Positions 12,619 through 23,897 of a stretch of 64,000 nucleotides of DNA are shown in pieces. Each line of letters begins with the position of its first letter. Positions within the stretch are counted from its first letter, which is position 1. The translations under genes and the position numbers were made by a program. The notes under the pieces were generated by a model. It was not told the DNA's origin and did not search any database. It saw only the letters and a program-made list of their open reading frames with translations. Source of the stretch: Nothopassalora personata. Taxonomy: Eukaryota; Ascomycota; Dothideomycetes; Mycosphaerellales; Mycosphaerellaceae. The DNA lies in the NCBI GenBank assembly GCA_033816765.1, contig CM066298.1, positions 2,232,001-2,296,000 of the forward strand. Reading direction: 5' to 3'.

Positions 12619-15600
12619 CGTAGAATAGGAGACGATACTATTATTACTAGCTATCTAATAGTACTACGAGAATATTACCTTAGATATTACTAATATAGCT
12701 AGTTATAATATAGTATTAGGTATACCTTAGTTAAGAAAGTATAATCTAGCTATCGACTAGAGAAAAGGAGTACTTATATTTAGGGAATACGATTGCGTTA
12801 TCGACATTTAGCCTACGTATCGATAGTGGGCAATAGTAGGTAAGGTAAGGAAATAGCTTAACGTATTCGAGCTTACGCCGAATAGAAGGAATTAAGAACT
12901 ACCTTCGACCGGGATAGATACTAGCGTAGGGCCGCCGGATTACGAAATTACTAGAACAGATAGAAGTAACGTACTATCGAAGGATACTAGTATATCGGAG
13001 CTAAGTATCCCTAAGGAGTACCTTAGGTAGAAAAGGCTCTTTAAAGAGGAAAAGGGTAGAGTCGCCTTACCTAAACACTAACTATAGGATTATAAGATAA
13101 ACATTTAGCTAGGGAAGAAGCCTCTATAGGGACCCCTATATTAAATGTCTAAGAAAGAGCTTAAAACCCTACGAGAATAGCTAAAGGAGAAACTCGATAA
13201 AGGATAGATAAGACGATCTACCTTAAGTGCGGGAACTCTATATATGTTTATTCTAAAACCGAACGGGAAACTACGACTCGTATAAGACTACTAAAAGTTA
13301 AACGAGATTACGATAAAGAACCGATATCTATTACCGAACATCGAAGAAGTATAGGACCGACTTACTAGATCCGACTAGTATACGAAGATCGATCTACGAG
13401 AGACCTTCTACGCTATCCGAATAGCGGAAGGAGAGGAATAGAAAACCGCATTTAGAACACGATACGGACTCTACGAATTCTTAGTTATACTAATAGGACT
13501 AACTAATGTACCCGCGTCCTATTAAGACTTAGTTAATAAGACACTAAGAGAGCTTCTCGACGTGTACGTTATTACCTATATAGACGACATCCTCGTCTAT
13601 ACTAGGGGATTACTATAGAATCATATTAGATAAGTCTAGGACGTCTTCGAGCGCCTTATACGAGTAGGGTTTAAGACGGTACTAGAAAAATGCGAATTCT
13701 ATAAGAAATAAGTTAAGTTCCTCGGATTTATTATAAGTATAATAGGAATCTAGATCAACCTAGTAAAGACATAGTCTATTAAAGAATAGCTAACGCTAGC
13801 TAATATTAAGAACGTACAATTATTCCTTAGACTCGCGAACTATAACCGTAAGTTTATTAAGGACTACTCTAAGATGGCCGTAGCTATAACTACGCTTACT
13901 AGAAAAGACATTAAATAGACCTAGGATAATAAAGAACGATAAGCTTTTAAAACACTTAAGAAATAGTACGCCTTAGTACTAACGCTTCGACTATTTAACG
14001 GAACTAAGGAAGTCTAGATCGAAACGGACGCATCGGATATAGCTATAGGCGTATGCCTTATATAAGAACACGATAGGAAAAGACACCTAGTAGCCTACTA
14101 CTTAAGGAAAATAACACCCGCGGAATAAAACTACGATATCTATAATAAGGAACTTCTCGCTATTATCGCTACGATATAGTACTAGAGAGTATATACGGAA
14201 GGAGCACCTAAGCTAACGATTCTTTCTAATTATAAGAATCTTACTTACTTTACTATAACGAAAGTACTAACCCGAAGATAGGCCCGCTAGTCGGAACTAC
14301 TTAGATAGTATAAGTTTAAAATCCGCTATACCGTAGGAAAAGATAACGGTAGGGCCGACGTACTAAGCCGAAGAAGCGACTATATAGAAGGAAAAGAACT
14401 AGTACGATAATAAGTACTTAAGACTAACCTAGATAGAAGTCTAAGCGCTAATATAAAGGAGTTTAATAATATAGTACGCGTTCTTTAGGACATAGAAGAA
14501 CAGTTCCTACTAGTATAGGGAAAATATTAAGTACCGAAAGGACGAGAAGAAGAATGTATACGGTAACATTACGACAATCTAGTATACGGACATCCTAGAA
14601 CTATAAAAACTCTCGAGATTATATAACGTAGCTTCTTATTTCTATAAATAAGGTAGAAGGTGTTAAACTACATTAAGCAATGTGTTTACTACTAATAGAA
14701 TAAGGCTACACGGCACGAGAAATATAGGTAAATACAATTTAGAACACTACCGGTATGACTATAGGACGAGGTTATAATAGACTTTATTACGAAACTTCCT
14801 ACGTCTATAGATAAAGCGATAGGTATAGAATACGACATAATACTAATTATAATCGATCGCCTAACGAAATATATACACTTTATACCTACCCGCGAAACTT
14901 ATACGGTAGAATAGCTTAGATACCTTATTCTCGATAACCTAGTACAATATTACAGATTCCCTAGGGTCTTTATTATAGACCGAGATAAGCTGTTTACATC
15001 GAACTACTAGAAGACTCTTATAGTAGAAATTAGTATATAACATAAACTGTCTATAGCATATTACCTATAGATAGATAGATAAACCGAGAGGGCTAATTAA
15101 ACCTTAGAATAATACCTGCGATACTATATTAACTATACATAAGACAACTAGGTATTACTCTTACCTATAGCGTAGCTCGCACTAAATAATTACAAGTTAG
15201 AAATAATAGGCGAAACACCTTTCTTCGTAAATTTCGGGAAACACCCTACGCTATTTGGTAATAAAAAGGATTACCTAGAAGCGGATAGGGCAATCGCCGT
15301 AACGAAAGACCTAAAAAGGGTACACGAATCTATAAGAGAACGGATTAAAGAATTATAAAAACGACTTACCGAATCCCGTTAAAAGCAACAAATAGCGCCT
15401 TAGCTAGAAAAGGGGGATAAGGTCTATCTTCTTATAAAAACCTTAAGATAAAAAGAAAGACTAAAAAACTGGATTATGTAAAAGTCGGGCTATTTATTAT
15501 TAAAGAACTACGAGGACTAGTTAACTACCGACTACGACTACCGAAGGACGTAAAAATCCACCTAGTATTCTACATCTCTATATTAGAACTAGTAGACCCT

Positions 15601-15770
15601 AAAACGCTATGCTAGGAAACACTCTACTTCTAGCTAGAAGAAGAGACTAAATTCGAAGTCGGAAAAAATCCTAGATAAAAAAGGTTAGCAATACCTTATT
15701 AAGTAGAAAGGATATAACGAATTAGAAAATACCTAGGAACTAAAACAACACCTACGAAACTATTAGTAAA
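12619..15770 (+). pseudogene. Pol of element A: RT, RNase H, integrase, chromodomain (RIP-broken)
   Basis: Plus-strand reading gives RT at about 13150-13760 with an intact YIDDILVYT box at 13572-13600, RNase H about 13980-14400 (ETDASDIAIG start, ADVLSRRSDY end), integrase about 14520-15300 (TIDFITKLP and the TEWANTLEQYL-like stretch around 15080-15110, interrupted by stops), a GPY/F-like stretch and a chromodomain around 15640-15765 ending at a double stop. It is close to element E throughout. Gln and Trp codons are repeatedly TAG/TAA. Confidence 0.85.
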
Positions 15771-15838
15771 AGATCCGATAATACTAAAAATAGGTCCGCC
15801 GATACGACTAATGACAATCGATCTCTCGGCCGACGAGC

Positions 15839-15911
15839 GACTAGGGTAGGAATCGAACCTACGACCTTAAGAGTATAGATAGCTTACGCTCTACTACTAA
15901 GCTACCTAGCC
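15839..15911 (-). tRNA. tRNA-like sequence in the 3' region of element A (degenerate)
   Basis: Read on the minus strand this 73-nt block forms a 7-bp acceptor stem (GGCTAGG with CCTAGTC, one G-T), a 4-bp D stem (GCTT with GAGC) and a perfect 5-bp T stem with a TTCGATT loop (GTAGG/CCTAC). A-box (TAGCTTAGTAGTAG) and B-box (GGTTCGATTCC) spacing fits RNA polymerase III promoters. The anticodon arm pairs poorly now; undoing plausible RIP changes would allow a 4-bp stem, but the anticodon cannot be read safely. It lies between pol and the antisense ORF; element E lacks the block. It is probably a captured, decayed tRNA or a tRNA-derived insert. Confidence 0.55.
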
Positions 15912-16006
15912 GATTAATAGAAATAGGAATAGCTTATAAATAAAATACCCTAACGAGTTTCTACCCCTAGGGACTCGCCCTAGGGCTCCGCCCTAGAAAG
16001 CGCCGC

Positions 16007-16489
16007 CTAGTCGTTTACGGGCATCTCTAGGATATCTAAAAAAGAAATAAGTAAAGGCGACACCTCTACCCCCGACGCCTACTTAAGAGACGCTAGCTCC
16101 TCGCGCGCCTCTTCCTCCTCGAGCTCCTCTAACTCCTTAGTAACGGCGTTGTTAGTACGACGCTTAGCTAAGTATAGCTATTTTCGAAGACGGACCTTAC
16201 GCATCTTTAGCCGTACCTCCTCCTCTTTAATCCTCTTAAGCTCTAGCTTAAGCTTATTGCGCGAATTGCGAAGACATTCCTACTCCGGACGAGAAAGATA
16301 TACGTCGTAATCCTTATAGTCTTTTCGAATATAGGCCGAATACTTCCCCGACCGAGAACCTACGATACACTTTACTACCGCGCCTAAGGATTGAGACTTC
16401 TAACAATTTGTATATAGAGCTATTTCGATACTAGAGGTTTTAGTATTAAGAGTAAGTCGTTAACGGCGTTTATAGGAGGAAGAAGACAT
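16007..16489 (-). pseudogene. Antisense cysteine-rich/coiled-coil ORF of element A
   Basis: A 161-codon frame lies opposite to pol, between the tRNA-like block and the 3' LTR. It starts MSSSSYKRR and contains a Cys-rich patch (ALYTNC..., VKCIVGSRSGKYSAY: CxxC and CxxC spacings with Cys to Tyr changes), then SRPEWE-like text, then a strongly charged coiled coil (KLKLELKRIKEEEVRLK and ELEELEEEEAREEL). Element E repeats it at 36190-36555 with different stops. As I recall, similar antisense ORFs occur in other fungal gypsy elements; their function is unknown to me. Stops are TAG/TAA at probable Gln or Trp codons. Confidence 0.6.
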
Positions 16490-16562
16490 AGTTAACTATT
16501 ACTATAAGAAATAATAACGGCTTATAGAGCTTCGGGACGAAGCTAGGCTAAAAAGGGAATAG

Positions 16563-16923
16563 TATTACGGAATAATTCCTATAGACCCTAGAATTATAAT
16601 AACGAGACAAGTACGTAACTTATCCTACCTAAGCGCTTAGACTTAGGGCGATTAGACTGTTTATGCTTAGACTAATTAGACTGCTTATACTTAGAATAAT
16701 TAGACTAATTACCGAGATCTACAAATCTCCTTTATATTTAGGAACGCTAAGAATCTCTTATAGTTTCGATACGTTTAACTTATATTACTATCTTACTAAT
16801 TGGAATATAACTCTTACTTTAATTATTTATCTTCGCTTAGCTTACTTTAGCCTCTCTAAAGAATACCGCTACGTGACTTAATTTATCTCTCCTTTAAGAC
16901 TAGCCCTAGAACGAGATATAATA
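16563..16923 (+). repeat. 3' LTR of element A
   Basis: This is a 361-bp LTR, TATTACGGAATAATTCC (TG to TA) to GAGATATAATA, preceded by a purine run (aaaaagggaatag) in the polypurine-tract position. It is the same LTR type as solo LTR F (27322-34653). Its first ~220 bp also match E's LTRs, while its 3' part matches the fresh solo LTR at 62769. The 72-residue ORF inside is not a gene. Confidence 0.85.
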
Positions 16924-17283
16924 GTAGATTACTAGAACTTTCGTTTATAACGCTATAAATATCTCAACTATAGCTATAATAGACTAGAGCTAGACTAGCG
17001 GCTCCTAATAGAGTTAGAGCTAGTTAGTTCCTAACTATCCTTAAATCTAGAATGCTCTAGGCGGTCTAGAGGTCGAGTTATAGAATTAAATAGAATATTC
17101 TAGTTATAACTTCTTATAAATCTACTTCTAAGAATATCTACGCCTACGTAATAGATTCCGTAGTAGAGAAGGTTCTTAAAGTCTATAATCGAATATAAAT
17201 AAGAGTAGAATTAGTCCTCTAGATAGGTATAAGTAACAAAGTAAGTTCTACTACTCTTACTACTATTATATCTACTACTTACT
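16924..17283. other. Unassigned RIP-decayed spacer
   Basis: This is AT-rich, TpA-rich sequence between A's 3' LTR and D's 5' LTR. I see no ORF, no repeat match inside the window and no RNA feature. It is the left flank of D and does not resemble D's right flank (B-family gag). Confidence 0.5.
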
Positions 17284-17475
17284 TATAAGGGTAGCCTATA
17301 GCTAACCCTTATATATAATATACGACTATACCAGGCTTAGTAAGCCGCACGTAACGCGTATACGTATACTAAGCGACGCGTATAGCATTTATAGAAGAAG
17401 GTAAGCTTTAGTTTATCTACAATTAGAAGATCGTAAGCGTACTATATATTATAATATCCCCTTATAGTCCTTATA
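17284..17475 (+). repeat. 5' LTR of element D
   Basis: 192 bp, TATAAGGG (from TGTAAGGG) to CCTTATA, heavily RIPped. It is homologous to the 198-bp LTRs of C read in the opposite direction. Confidence 0.85.
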
Positions 17476-17589
17476 GTTTTAAAGCTTTCCCTCGTTATTA
17501 TCTATAGATACTATAAAGCCCGATCGTAACGCGCGTAATAGCGAGTTGCCTACGCCCCCCTTAAGTCTAAAAGTATAGTAGTAAGCGCG

Positions 17590-18760
17590 TCGTATAGCCT
17601 TAGTTACGAGAAGAGAGGCCTTAAGGGCTAAGATTAAAGAGTAGGAGATATAGCGGGAGATTAAGCGGCTAGAGATCTTACGCGCTATAAGCGTACCGCC
17701 TTTAGAGTAGATAGGAGGGAGGAGAGAAGATTACTTCCCTACTATAACCCCTACCTCTATCTCTATAGCTACTAACAATAATATTATATTACAAGGCGCG
17801 GCCGTAGCGTATACAACTCGACCGCGTCTAAAAGAGCCGACGCCTTTTAGAGAGGACTTAATAAGGAAGGTAAGGGTATTCTTTAGGGAGCTCTTACTTA
17901 TCTTCGCCCTCTTAGGTACTATATATACGACGGACGAATTAAAGGTCCTATATAGGGTTATATACCTTAGTAGAGAGGTATGTAAGCGATAGTACGCTAA
18001 CTATAGCGTCTTTAACCTCGTAGGATATATATACTAGGACTTTAAGAAGTTCTACTAAAACGTATACGGCGATCCTATAAATTACGTACTTAACGTTATA
18101 TTAGAGTACGAGGTTATAAAATAGAAGGATAACTAGATAGTAGGATAGTTTACGACTAAGCTAGATATTATAGAGGACTAGTTAGGTAACTACTCGGAAG
18201 CGTAATACGTACGGTACCTATTAGTAAAGCTTAAGCCTCGCTTACGGTCCGCTATCGTTAGCTACTATGATATTCCTACCTCTAGAGAAGAGCTAGTAGT
18301 TCTAGCCTCGCGTATTAAAAGTACTAAGCGCTAAGGTAGTAGCGGAGGGTACGACTACGGGTAGTATAGGCGTCGTAAGGGTAAAGCTAAAGGCGTATAT
18401 AAGCGGGTTAATTGCCTAAAGTAATAGAAGTTAAGTTAAGTACCGGGCGCCTCGGGTACGAGTTAGTAGCGAGACGCTAGTAGCTCGTCTACGACTAGCT
18501 AGAAGTCGAGTATAGAATACTATAGCTACGGTAAAAAGAGTTACTTTAAGATAGACTACTAAAGTAGATACCTATAGAAGAACCGTAATGCGTAAGCGGT
18601 TTATAGGCTAGAGACTATAGAGGGTTTAACTAAGAAGGGTAAATAGGGAAAAGGTAGAGGACTAGGTAAGGGTTACTCCTAAGTCCAGGTTCCTATATAG
18701 ACCCCTTAAGGTAAGTTAATATAAGTCTAGTACGTTACTTACGAGGCGTAGTCGATACGC
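17590..18760 (+). pseudogene. Gag of element D (RIP-broken)
   Basis: Plus-strand counterpart of C's gag. A zinc-knuckle remnant EYYSYGKKSYFKIDY lies at about 18518-18565, where every ligand Cys or His except none is now Tyr; the spacing is still CxxC-x4-H-x4-C. A basic region precedes it (about 18340-18400). Gag would coat the RNA; this copy is dead. Confidence 0.75.
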
Positions 18761-21174
18761 GTAAAAGCTTTCGCGAGGCTACGTTTCTCCTAGATAACGG
18801 CGCAGATCTAAGCTTAGTATTGTACGAGTACATACTCTAATACTAGATATAGCCTATTAGCGGTATAAAGCTCCTAAATTTAGAGTCGTACGTATAGGAC
18901 TAAGGGTATTACTACGGCGCCTATACGGTTCGTATACAACTCGCTAATAATATAGGAGTAGAGCGCGTAAGCGACGCTATCTACTATATAGCGCCTATAG
19001 GTAGGCCGTTAGTAATTTTAGGAAGACCCTAGCGGTATCGTAATTAGATTATAAAGATTAATAGGGATAACTAGTAGTTCTATAGTACTAAGATACCTAC
19101 AATTTAGTAGCGTAACGTACGTAAGTTCCTTAAGGATCTTAAGAGCTTAAAGTAGGTATATACGATAAGTATTTAGGTTATTACCATAGTAGTATCCGAA
19201 GTAGAGGGTTCTTTATAGCCTAAAGAGTTTATAGACTTCCGAGATATATACGTACCTAATAAGTAGGTAAAGCGTAAGATGCCCAAAGGGGTTAAGTATA
19301 CGATTAATCTTATAGATAGAAAGAAACCCCCTTTAAGCCGCTATACTACTAGTCCTTAACTAAACTAGAGGCCTTAAAGGAATACCTTACGTAATTAATA
19401 GAGAAGGGATAGATCAGGCGATCCGTAAGCAAGGCGGGTACGTCTATCCTATTTGTTCTAAAGAAGAATAGTACTCTTAGGCTCTATATAGATTATAGAG
19501 GCCTAAATAAGATTATAGTAAAGAACTAATATCTACTACCTCTTATTAGCGAGATATTAGATAGGCTATAGGATACGAGGCTCTTTACTACGATTGATCT
19601 ATAGGATACCTACTACTATATTTCTATTAAGCGAGGAGACGAGTAGAAGACTATATTTTATACGTAATACAATTACTATGAGTACTTAGTAATACCTTTT
19701 AGGTTAACTAATATACTAGCTACGTTTTAGGAGTATATTAATAAGGCCCTTACTAAGTCAGTAGATAATATCCTTATCTATAGCGTAACGCGTAAGGAGT
19801 ATATACGAGCCGTATACTCGGTACTAGAGAGGCTACAAAAGTTTACTCTATTTATAAATCTAAGAAAGTACAGCTTCTTCTAGGAGATTACTAAGTTCCT
19901 AGGGTTTATTATAAGCGTCGTAGGCGTATTAATAGATAGGAGTAGAGAAGCCGTAATTAAGAAATAGCCTACGCCTACGAGGTTCTATAAGGTTTAAACC
20001 TTCCTAAGATTCTATAACTTTTATAGGCATTTTATTAAAGGGTACTCGAGGATTGCATAGCTTTTAATAGACCTACTAAAGGAATATAAGAATAGTAAGA
20101 AGTAAGGGCCTCTTATATAGTCCGCTTACGAGGAGTAAGCGTTCTAATACCTAAAAGCTAGGTTCCTCGGAGTACCTATCCTAAGGTACTTTGACTCTAT
20201 ATTAAAATAGACACCTTAGGTTTTATAATTACGGGTGTTATCTCTTAGCTGTTTAGTACTAAGTAGTACCTAATTACCTTCTATTCTTGTAAGATAGTAC
20301 CTACTAAGTATAACTATAAGACCTATAACTAGGAGCTATTAGTAGTAGTAGAGGTATTTTTAAGTATTAGTAACTGTACCTAGAAGGCGTATTATATATA
20401 GTCTAGGTACTAGTCGACTATACGAACCTATAAGGTTTTATAATAGTAAAGTAGCTAAATAGGAGGTAAGCTCGATAGGTAACATTCCTATAATTTTTTA
20501 ACTTTATAGTAGAGTATAGGCCGGGGAAGAGTAACCTAGCCGATACGCTATTATAATATAGTAACTACGTATACGTAGCGTCGTAGACGTTAAACTTACT
20601 TCCTATGCTTTTAAGTAAGCTATCTTTCTAGAAGGAATCCCTATTAAGAGAGGACGAGCCTATAGTACGGCGCGTAACCGCTACCTACGAGAAGATATAG
20701 AATAAGGCGGCGATAACGGTAGTAGGAGCCTACGAGCCGTAGGGGACCCGATCGCTACTAGTAAGGGTATATACCGTAATAATATAGGGCGGCCTAGGCG
20801 AGCTACTTATACTACTAATAAAAATTGTATAGGGGAGAGACGATAGCTACGTTATATACTTATCTTAGGCGCCTACTAAAGGGGACGCTAAGGATTAGTA
20901 TATAAAAGATAGGTTAGTCTATCGCAAAAACGTAATTATAGTACTCGAAGATTACGTAGTAAGAGTATAGTTACTATATATATACTATAATAACCTACTA
21001 GTAGGATACTTTAGTTAAGTAAGAATTAAAGAGCTACTACGATTTTACTACTAGTAGGAATTAGTTAGTAAGAATATAAGAGAGTATATAGGAAACTATA
21101 GAGCGTATTAAACCTTAAAGGCGAGATGCTATCGACCCTATAGCGAGCTATAACTACTACCTAGGCTAGACGGT

Positions 21175-21578
21175 TGTTACGGAATAATTCCTATAGACCC
21201 TAGAATTATAATAACGAGACGAGTACGTAACTTATCCTACCTAAGCGCTTAGACTTAGGGCAATTAGACTACTTATGCTTAGACTAATTAGACTGCTTAT
21301 GCTTAGACTAATTAGACTAATTACCGAGATCTACGAATCTCCTTTATATTTAGGAACGCTAAGAATCCCTTATAGTTTTAATACGTTTAACTTACGGTTT
21401 AATATTACTGTTTAGAATATACTATAACCTAACCTCTACCTTACTACTACTTAGTCTTTATAAGATAAGATAGCTACTACTTTATTACTTTCCCTAGACT
21501 TCCTAACGGCCCGAGAATAAACCCGATTAAGCTTGTCTTCTTAACTTATAATATTATTAGGTTGTACTAAACCTAACA
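21175..21578 (+). repeat. 5' LTR of element E
   Basis: 404 bp, TGTTACGGAATAATTCC to ACCTAACA. The first ~220 bp match the A/F-type LTR, but the 3' ~180 bp (from about 21390) are different and shared only with 36629-37032. Confidence 0.9.
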
Positions 21579-22031
21579 GCTTTAAACGCCCTCTACGATA
21601 GGAGACCGATAGAGTAAACGGGGAACATCCGCCCCTAGTAAAGTAAGTAGAGCCCGACGACCTTAGACCGCGAACGATGCTATTAATGCCTTAGCTACTT
21701 ATATAGGTAACGATACCCTTAAGGTTAGTAAGCTAGAATACTACTATAGCGACCGAGATAAGTTCGATACTTAGGTCTCTTAGATAGATATATACTTCTT
21801 ATTTAACTCTATACCTAAGAACCTTAAGCCTATCTTTACTACTACCTTCTTAAGAGGACGAGTATAGCATTAGGTTAAACTATTCCTTAGGAAATACCTA
21901 GATAGTAATAGAGAAGATAATGCCGACGGAATCTTTAGGTTATATAACTATCTTAAGCATACTACAAAGAGCGTCTTTAGTGTCTCTAATAAGATTACTA
22001 CTACCGTTCGTATTATTTAGCATTTAACCTA

Positions 22032-22101
22032 ACGTGCTTCACCACCGAGCGGGCCACACCACCGAGCGGGCCACTTTTGCCAAGAACTGTACCACTTCCA
22101 C
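22032..22101. repeat. Left 70-bp terminal inverted repeat of the pogo element
   Basis: It begins ACGTGCTTC and contains two exact tandem copies of a 17-bp unit (ACCACCGAGCGGGCCAC at 22041-22057 and 22058-22074), likely transposase binding sites. It matches 23828-23897 in reverse complement without a mismatch that I can find. Confidence 0.93.
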
Positions 22102-22149
22102 TTTGATTGCGACGGTATCTTAACACGACGACATCCTACAGAATCGTTA

Positions 22150-23817
22150 CTAGGAGGACAATTCCTCTTCAGATTCTTCGCTATCTAGCAAGTCTACTTG
22201 ACAGGTGCGTACGTTATGCCCCGACTCGCCACATCGCTTGCAGCGTCGTAGCCTTGGTGCTGGCCGAACACCATCTAGCGACTCTCTACTTACTTCCTGC
22301 CTCCTAGTATCCTCTGGAGGTATCAATTGCGACGCCTCATCGAAGGTTAGAGACCCTCTAGACTGAATATACTTGCGCTTTCGTGCTTTCCGCTGTGTAA
22401 GGGCCTCGTTAGACTTGCGTAGCTCACTGATCTCGCTTCGCATAAGAGCCATCTGATGCGCTATCTCTCTACTCCCTTTCACAAGCTGATGCACCCCTTC
22501 CTGTAACGAGTTTGGCGATGAACCTGCCCGGGCACGCATTTTGTTCGTTACTAGTGTCGATTGAGAGTCGAATTCTTTTGCAGTTCGTGGTGTCTTCGAC
22601 TCCCAAGGGGTAGAGTCCGGAGCTGGAGGCGTTGGCGTACGTAGCTTAACATCAAGCTTGTCTATCACTGCCTGTGGATTGAATGGAACCAAACCAGCGC
22701 CTCTGAAGCTCGATAGGATGTTCTCCTGTCTAAATACAGCGTCATGGGCAGCCCGGAAGGCGCGTAGGAACTCTACTTTGTCGATATGAGTGATGCGCTG
22801 GCGTGCCAAGCCCGAGAGCTGAGCACCGTATGCCTTCTTCAAAGGCGAATAGCAACCCACATCCAATGGCTGGAGTAAGTGCGAGGCGTGCGATGGCATA
22901 CATAGGGCCAAGATCTTGTATTCCTTGCACAGATTCTGGAATGCCTTCGAGTTGTGGCTCTCGTGGCCATCGATAATGAGCAGTCTCCATGCCCCAGTCG
23001 TACGAGCTACAGTATGCTTCTGGAAATGCTCCAGCCACCGTATACCGAACTCATTGTTGGTCCAGCCGTTCTCTGTTAGCCCGATTGTCCAGTCTGGACC
23101 CAAGTTGCCGTCTTGGTACCAGGTACTGATGTGCTGTTTGCCTGCAAGGATGACGTAGGGTGGGAGCGCTGTTCCGTCTGCACAGATGGTCTCAATCACT
23201 GTTGCCCATTCTCTGTTGCCCTGTTGGACGACCTTCCTCTTTCCACCACGCCTTTCTGAACCCGTAACGACGCTCTGCGACGTAATAACACCCATCATAA
23301 ACCCTGTCTCGTCAAAGTTGTAGGTGTCCTGGTCGAGGATGCCATACTTCTCCTTCATATTACGCACAAGCAAGAACCACTTCTCGATAACGTCTGGATC
23401 TTCCATTAGGGCTCGCTGACGATCGTATCCACGTGTCATGCGAACCTTTAGCTCACGATGCCGCCCAATGAACCTGTCTGTCCAATTGAGACCAGCGGGC
23501 TTGAGGCCCTTCTCTTGTAGCAATGAATCGGCCATTGCTCGTACGCTAGCCTTTGATGGCGGGAAACCTCTAAGATCCAGCTCGAGTATGTACTCAAGTA
23601 TCACCCTCTCTTCTAGCTCTGTAAGCTTCTTCGAATTGGGCTCGCAGTCACCCCGAGGAGGTCGTCCATTCAATCGATACCCTAGTGTGGTTCGAGACGC
23701 GTCGTATACCTTTGCAGCAAGTCGATTCGTGATTGTCGCGTCGCGTTTCGTGGCCTGGACAGCTAAGGTCAGTTTGGCCTCGTTTGAAGACAATACACGC
23801 TGTAATGGTGGTTGCAT
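22150..23817 (-). CDS. Fot1/pogo-family DDE transposase with CCHC zinc knuckle
   Basis: Cut-and-paste transposase acting on its own terminal repeats in the nucleus. I chose the Met at 23817 (555 aa), because the upstream in-frame Met (23895, 581 aa) lies inside the inverted repeat. In the 555-aa numbering: a psq/CENP-B type helix-turn-helix pair covers about residues 10-130 (ITNRLAAKVYDASRTTLGYR; GLNWTDRFIGRHREL). The DDE_1 catalytic core has Asp169 (NFDETGF), Asp283 (LLIIDGHESH) and Asp319 (LLQPLDVGCYSPLKKAY), the DDD triad typical of pogo. A coiled-coil-like stretch lies near 465-495, and a C-terminal knuckle CKRCGESGHNVRTC (CxxCx4Hx4C) precedes an acidic tail. Length fits Fot1-like proteins. 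No stop or frameshift; no intron is needed. Confidence 0.94.
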   Translation of the reverse strand: MQPPLQRVLSSNEAKLTLAVQATKRDATITNRLAAKVYDASRTTLGYRLNGRPPRGDCEPNSKKLTELEERVILEYILELDLRGFPPSKASVRAMADSLLQEKGLKPAGLNWTDRFIGRHRELKVRMTRGYDRQRALMEDPDVIEKWFLLVRNMKEKYGILDQDTYNFDETGFMMGVITSQSVVTGSERRGGKRKVVQQGNREWATVIETICADGTALPPYVILAGKQHISTWYQDGNLGPDWTIGLTENGWTNNEFGIRWLEHFQKHTVARTTGAWRLLIIDGHESHNSKAFQNLCKEYKILALCMPSHASHLLQPLDVGCYSPLKKAYGAQLSGLARQRITHIDKVEFLRAFRAAHDAVFRQENILSSFRGAGLVPFNPQAVIDKLDVKLRTPTPPAPDSTPWESKTPRTAKEFDSQSTLVTNKMRARAGSSPNSLQEGVHQLVKGSREIAHQMALMRSEISELRKSNEALTQRKARKRKYIQSRGSLTFDEASQLIPPEDTRRQEVSRESLDGVRPAPRLRRCKRCGESGHNVRTCQVDLLDSEESEEELSS

Positions 23818-23827
23818 AGCTGTATCT

Positions 23828-23897
23828 GTGGAAGTGGTACAGTTCTTGGCAAAAGTGGCCCGCTCGGTGGTGTGGCCCGCTCGGTGGTGAAGCACGT
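23828..23897. repeat. Right 70-bp terminal inverted repeat of the pogo element
   Basis: Reverse complement of 22032-22101, including the doubled 17-bp unit. It ends AAGCACGT just before the TA duplication. Confidence 0.93.

Larger units (their letters stand above)
1..16923 (+). mobile_element. Gypsy element A (Ty3-type chromovirus), 5' end outside window, split by element C
   Basis: RIP-decayed Ty3/gypsy element read on the plus strand. Its gag/protease end (1-1152) continues at 12619 after the C insertion: the join at the cctaa target duplication restores the collinear sequence seen uninterrupted in sister element E (about 25690-25800). Order is gag, protease, RT, RNase H, integrase, chromodomain, then an antisense ORF and the 3' LTR at 16563. 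The 5' LTR is not in the window, so A's own target duplication cannot be checked. Confidence 0.85.
22032..23897 (-). mobile_element. Fot1/pogo-type DNA transposon, intact and not RIPped
   Basis: This 1866-bp Tc1/mariner-superfamily element has perfect 70-bp terminal inverted repeats (22032-22101, 23828-23897) flanked by a TA target duplication. It carries a single uninterrupted transposase gene on the minus strand. Base composition (balanced, CA and TG present) contrasts sharply with the RIPped surroundings, which points to an insertion after the host element decayed. Intact ends and ORF make it potentially autonomous. Confidence 0.95.

Noticed and set aside
16663..16881. 72-residue ORF
   Set aside because: Lies wholly inside an LTR and is not open in the other LTR copies.
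22916..23890. Plus-strand ORFs of 62-150 residues opposite the transposase
   Set aside because: Shadows of the intact minus-strand transposase gene; no domains of their own.
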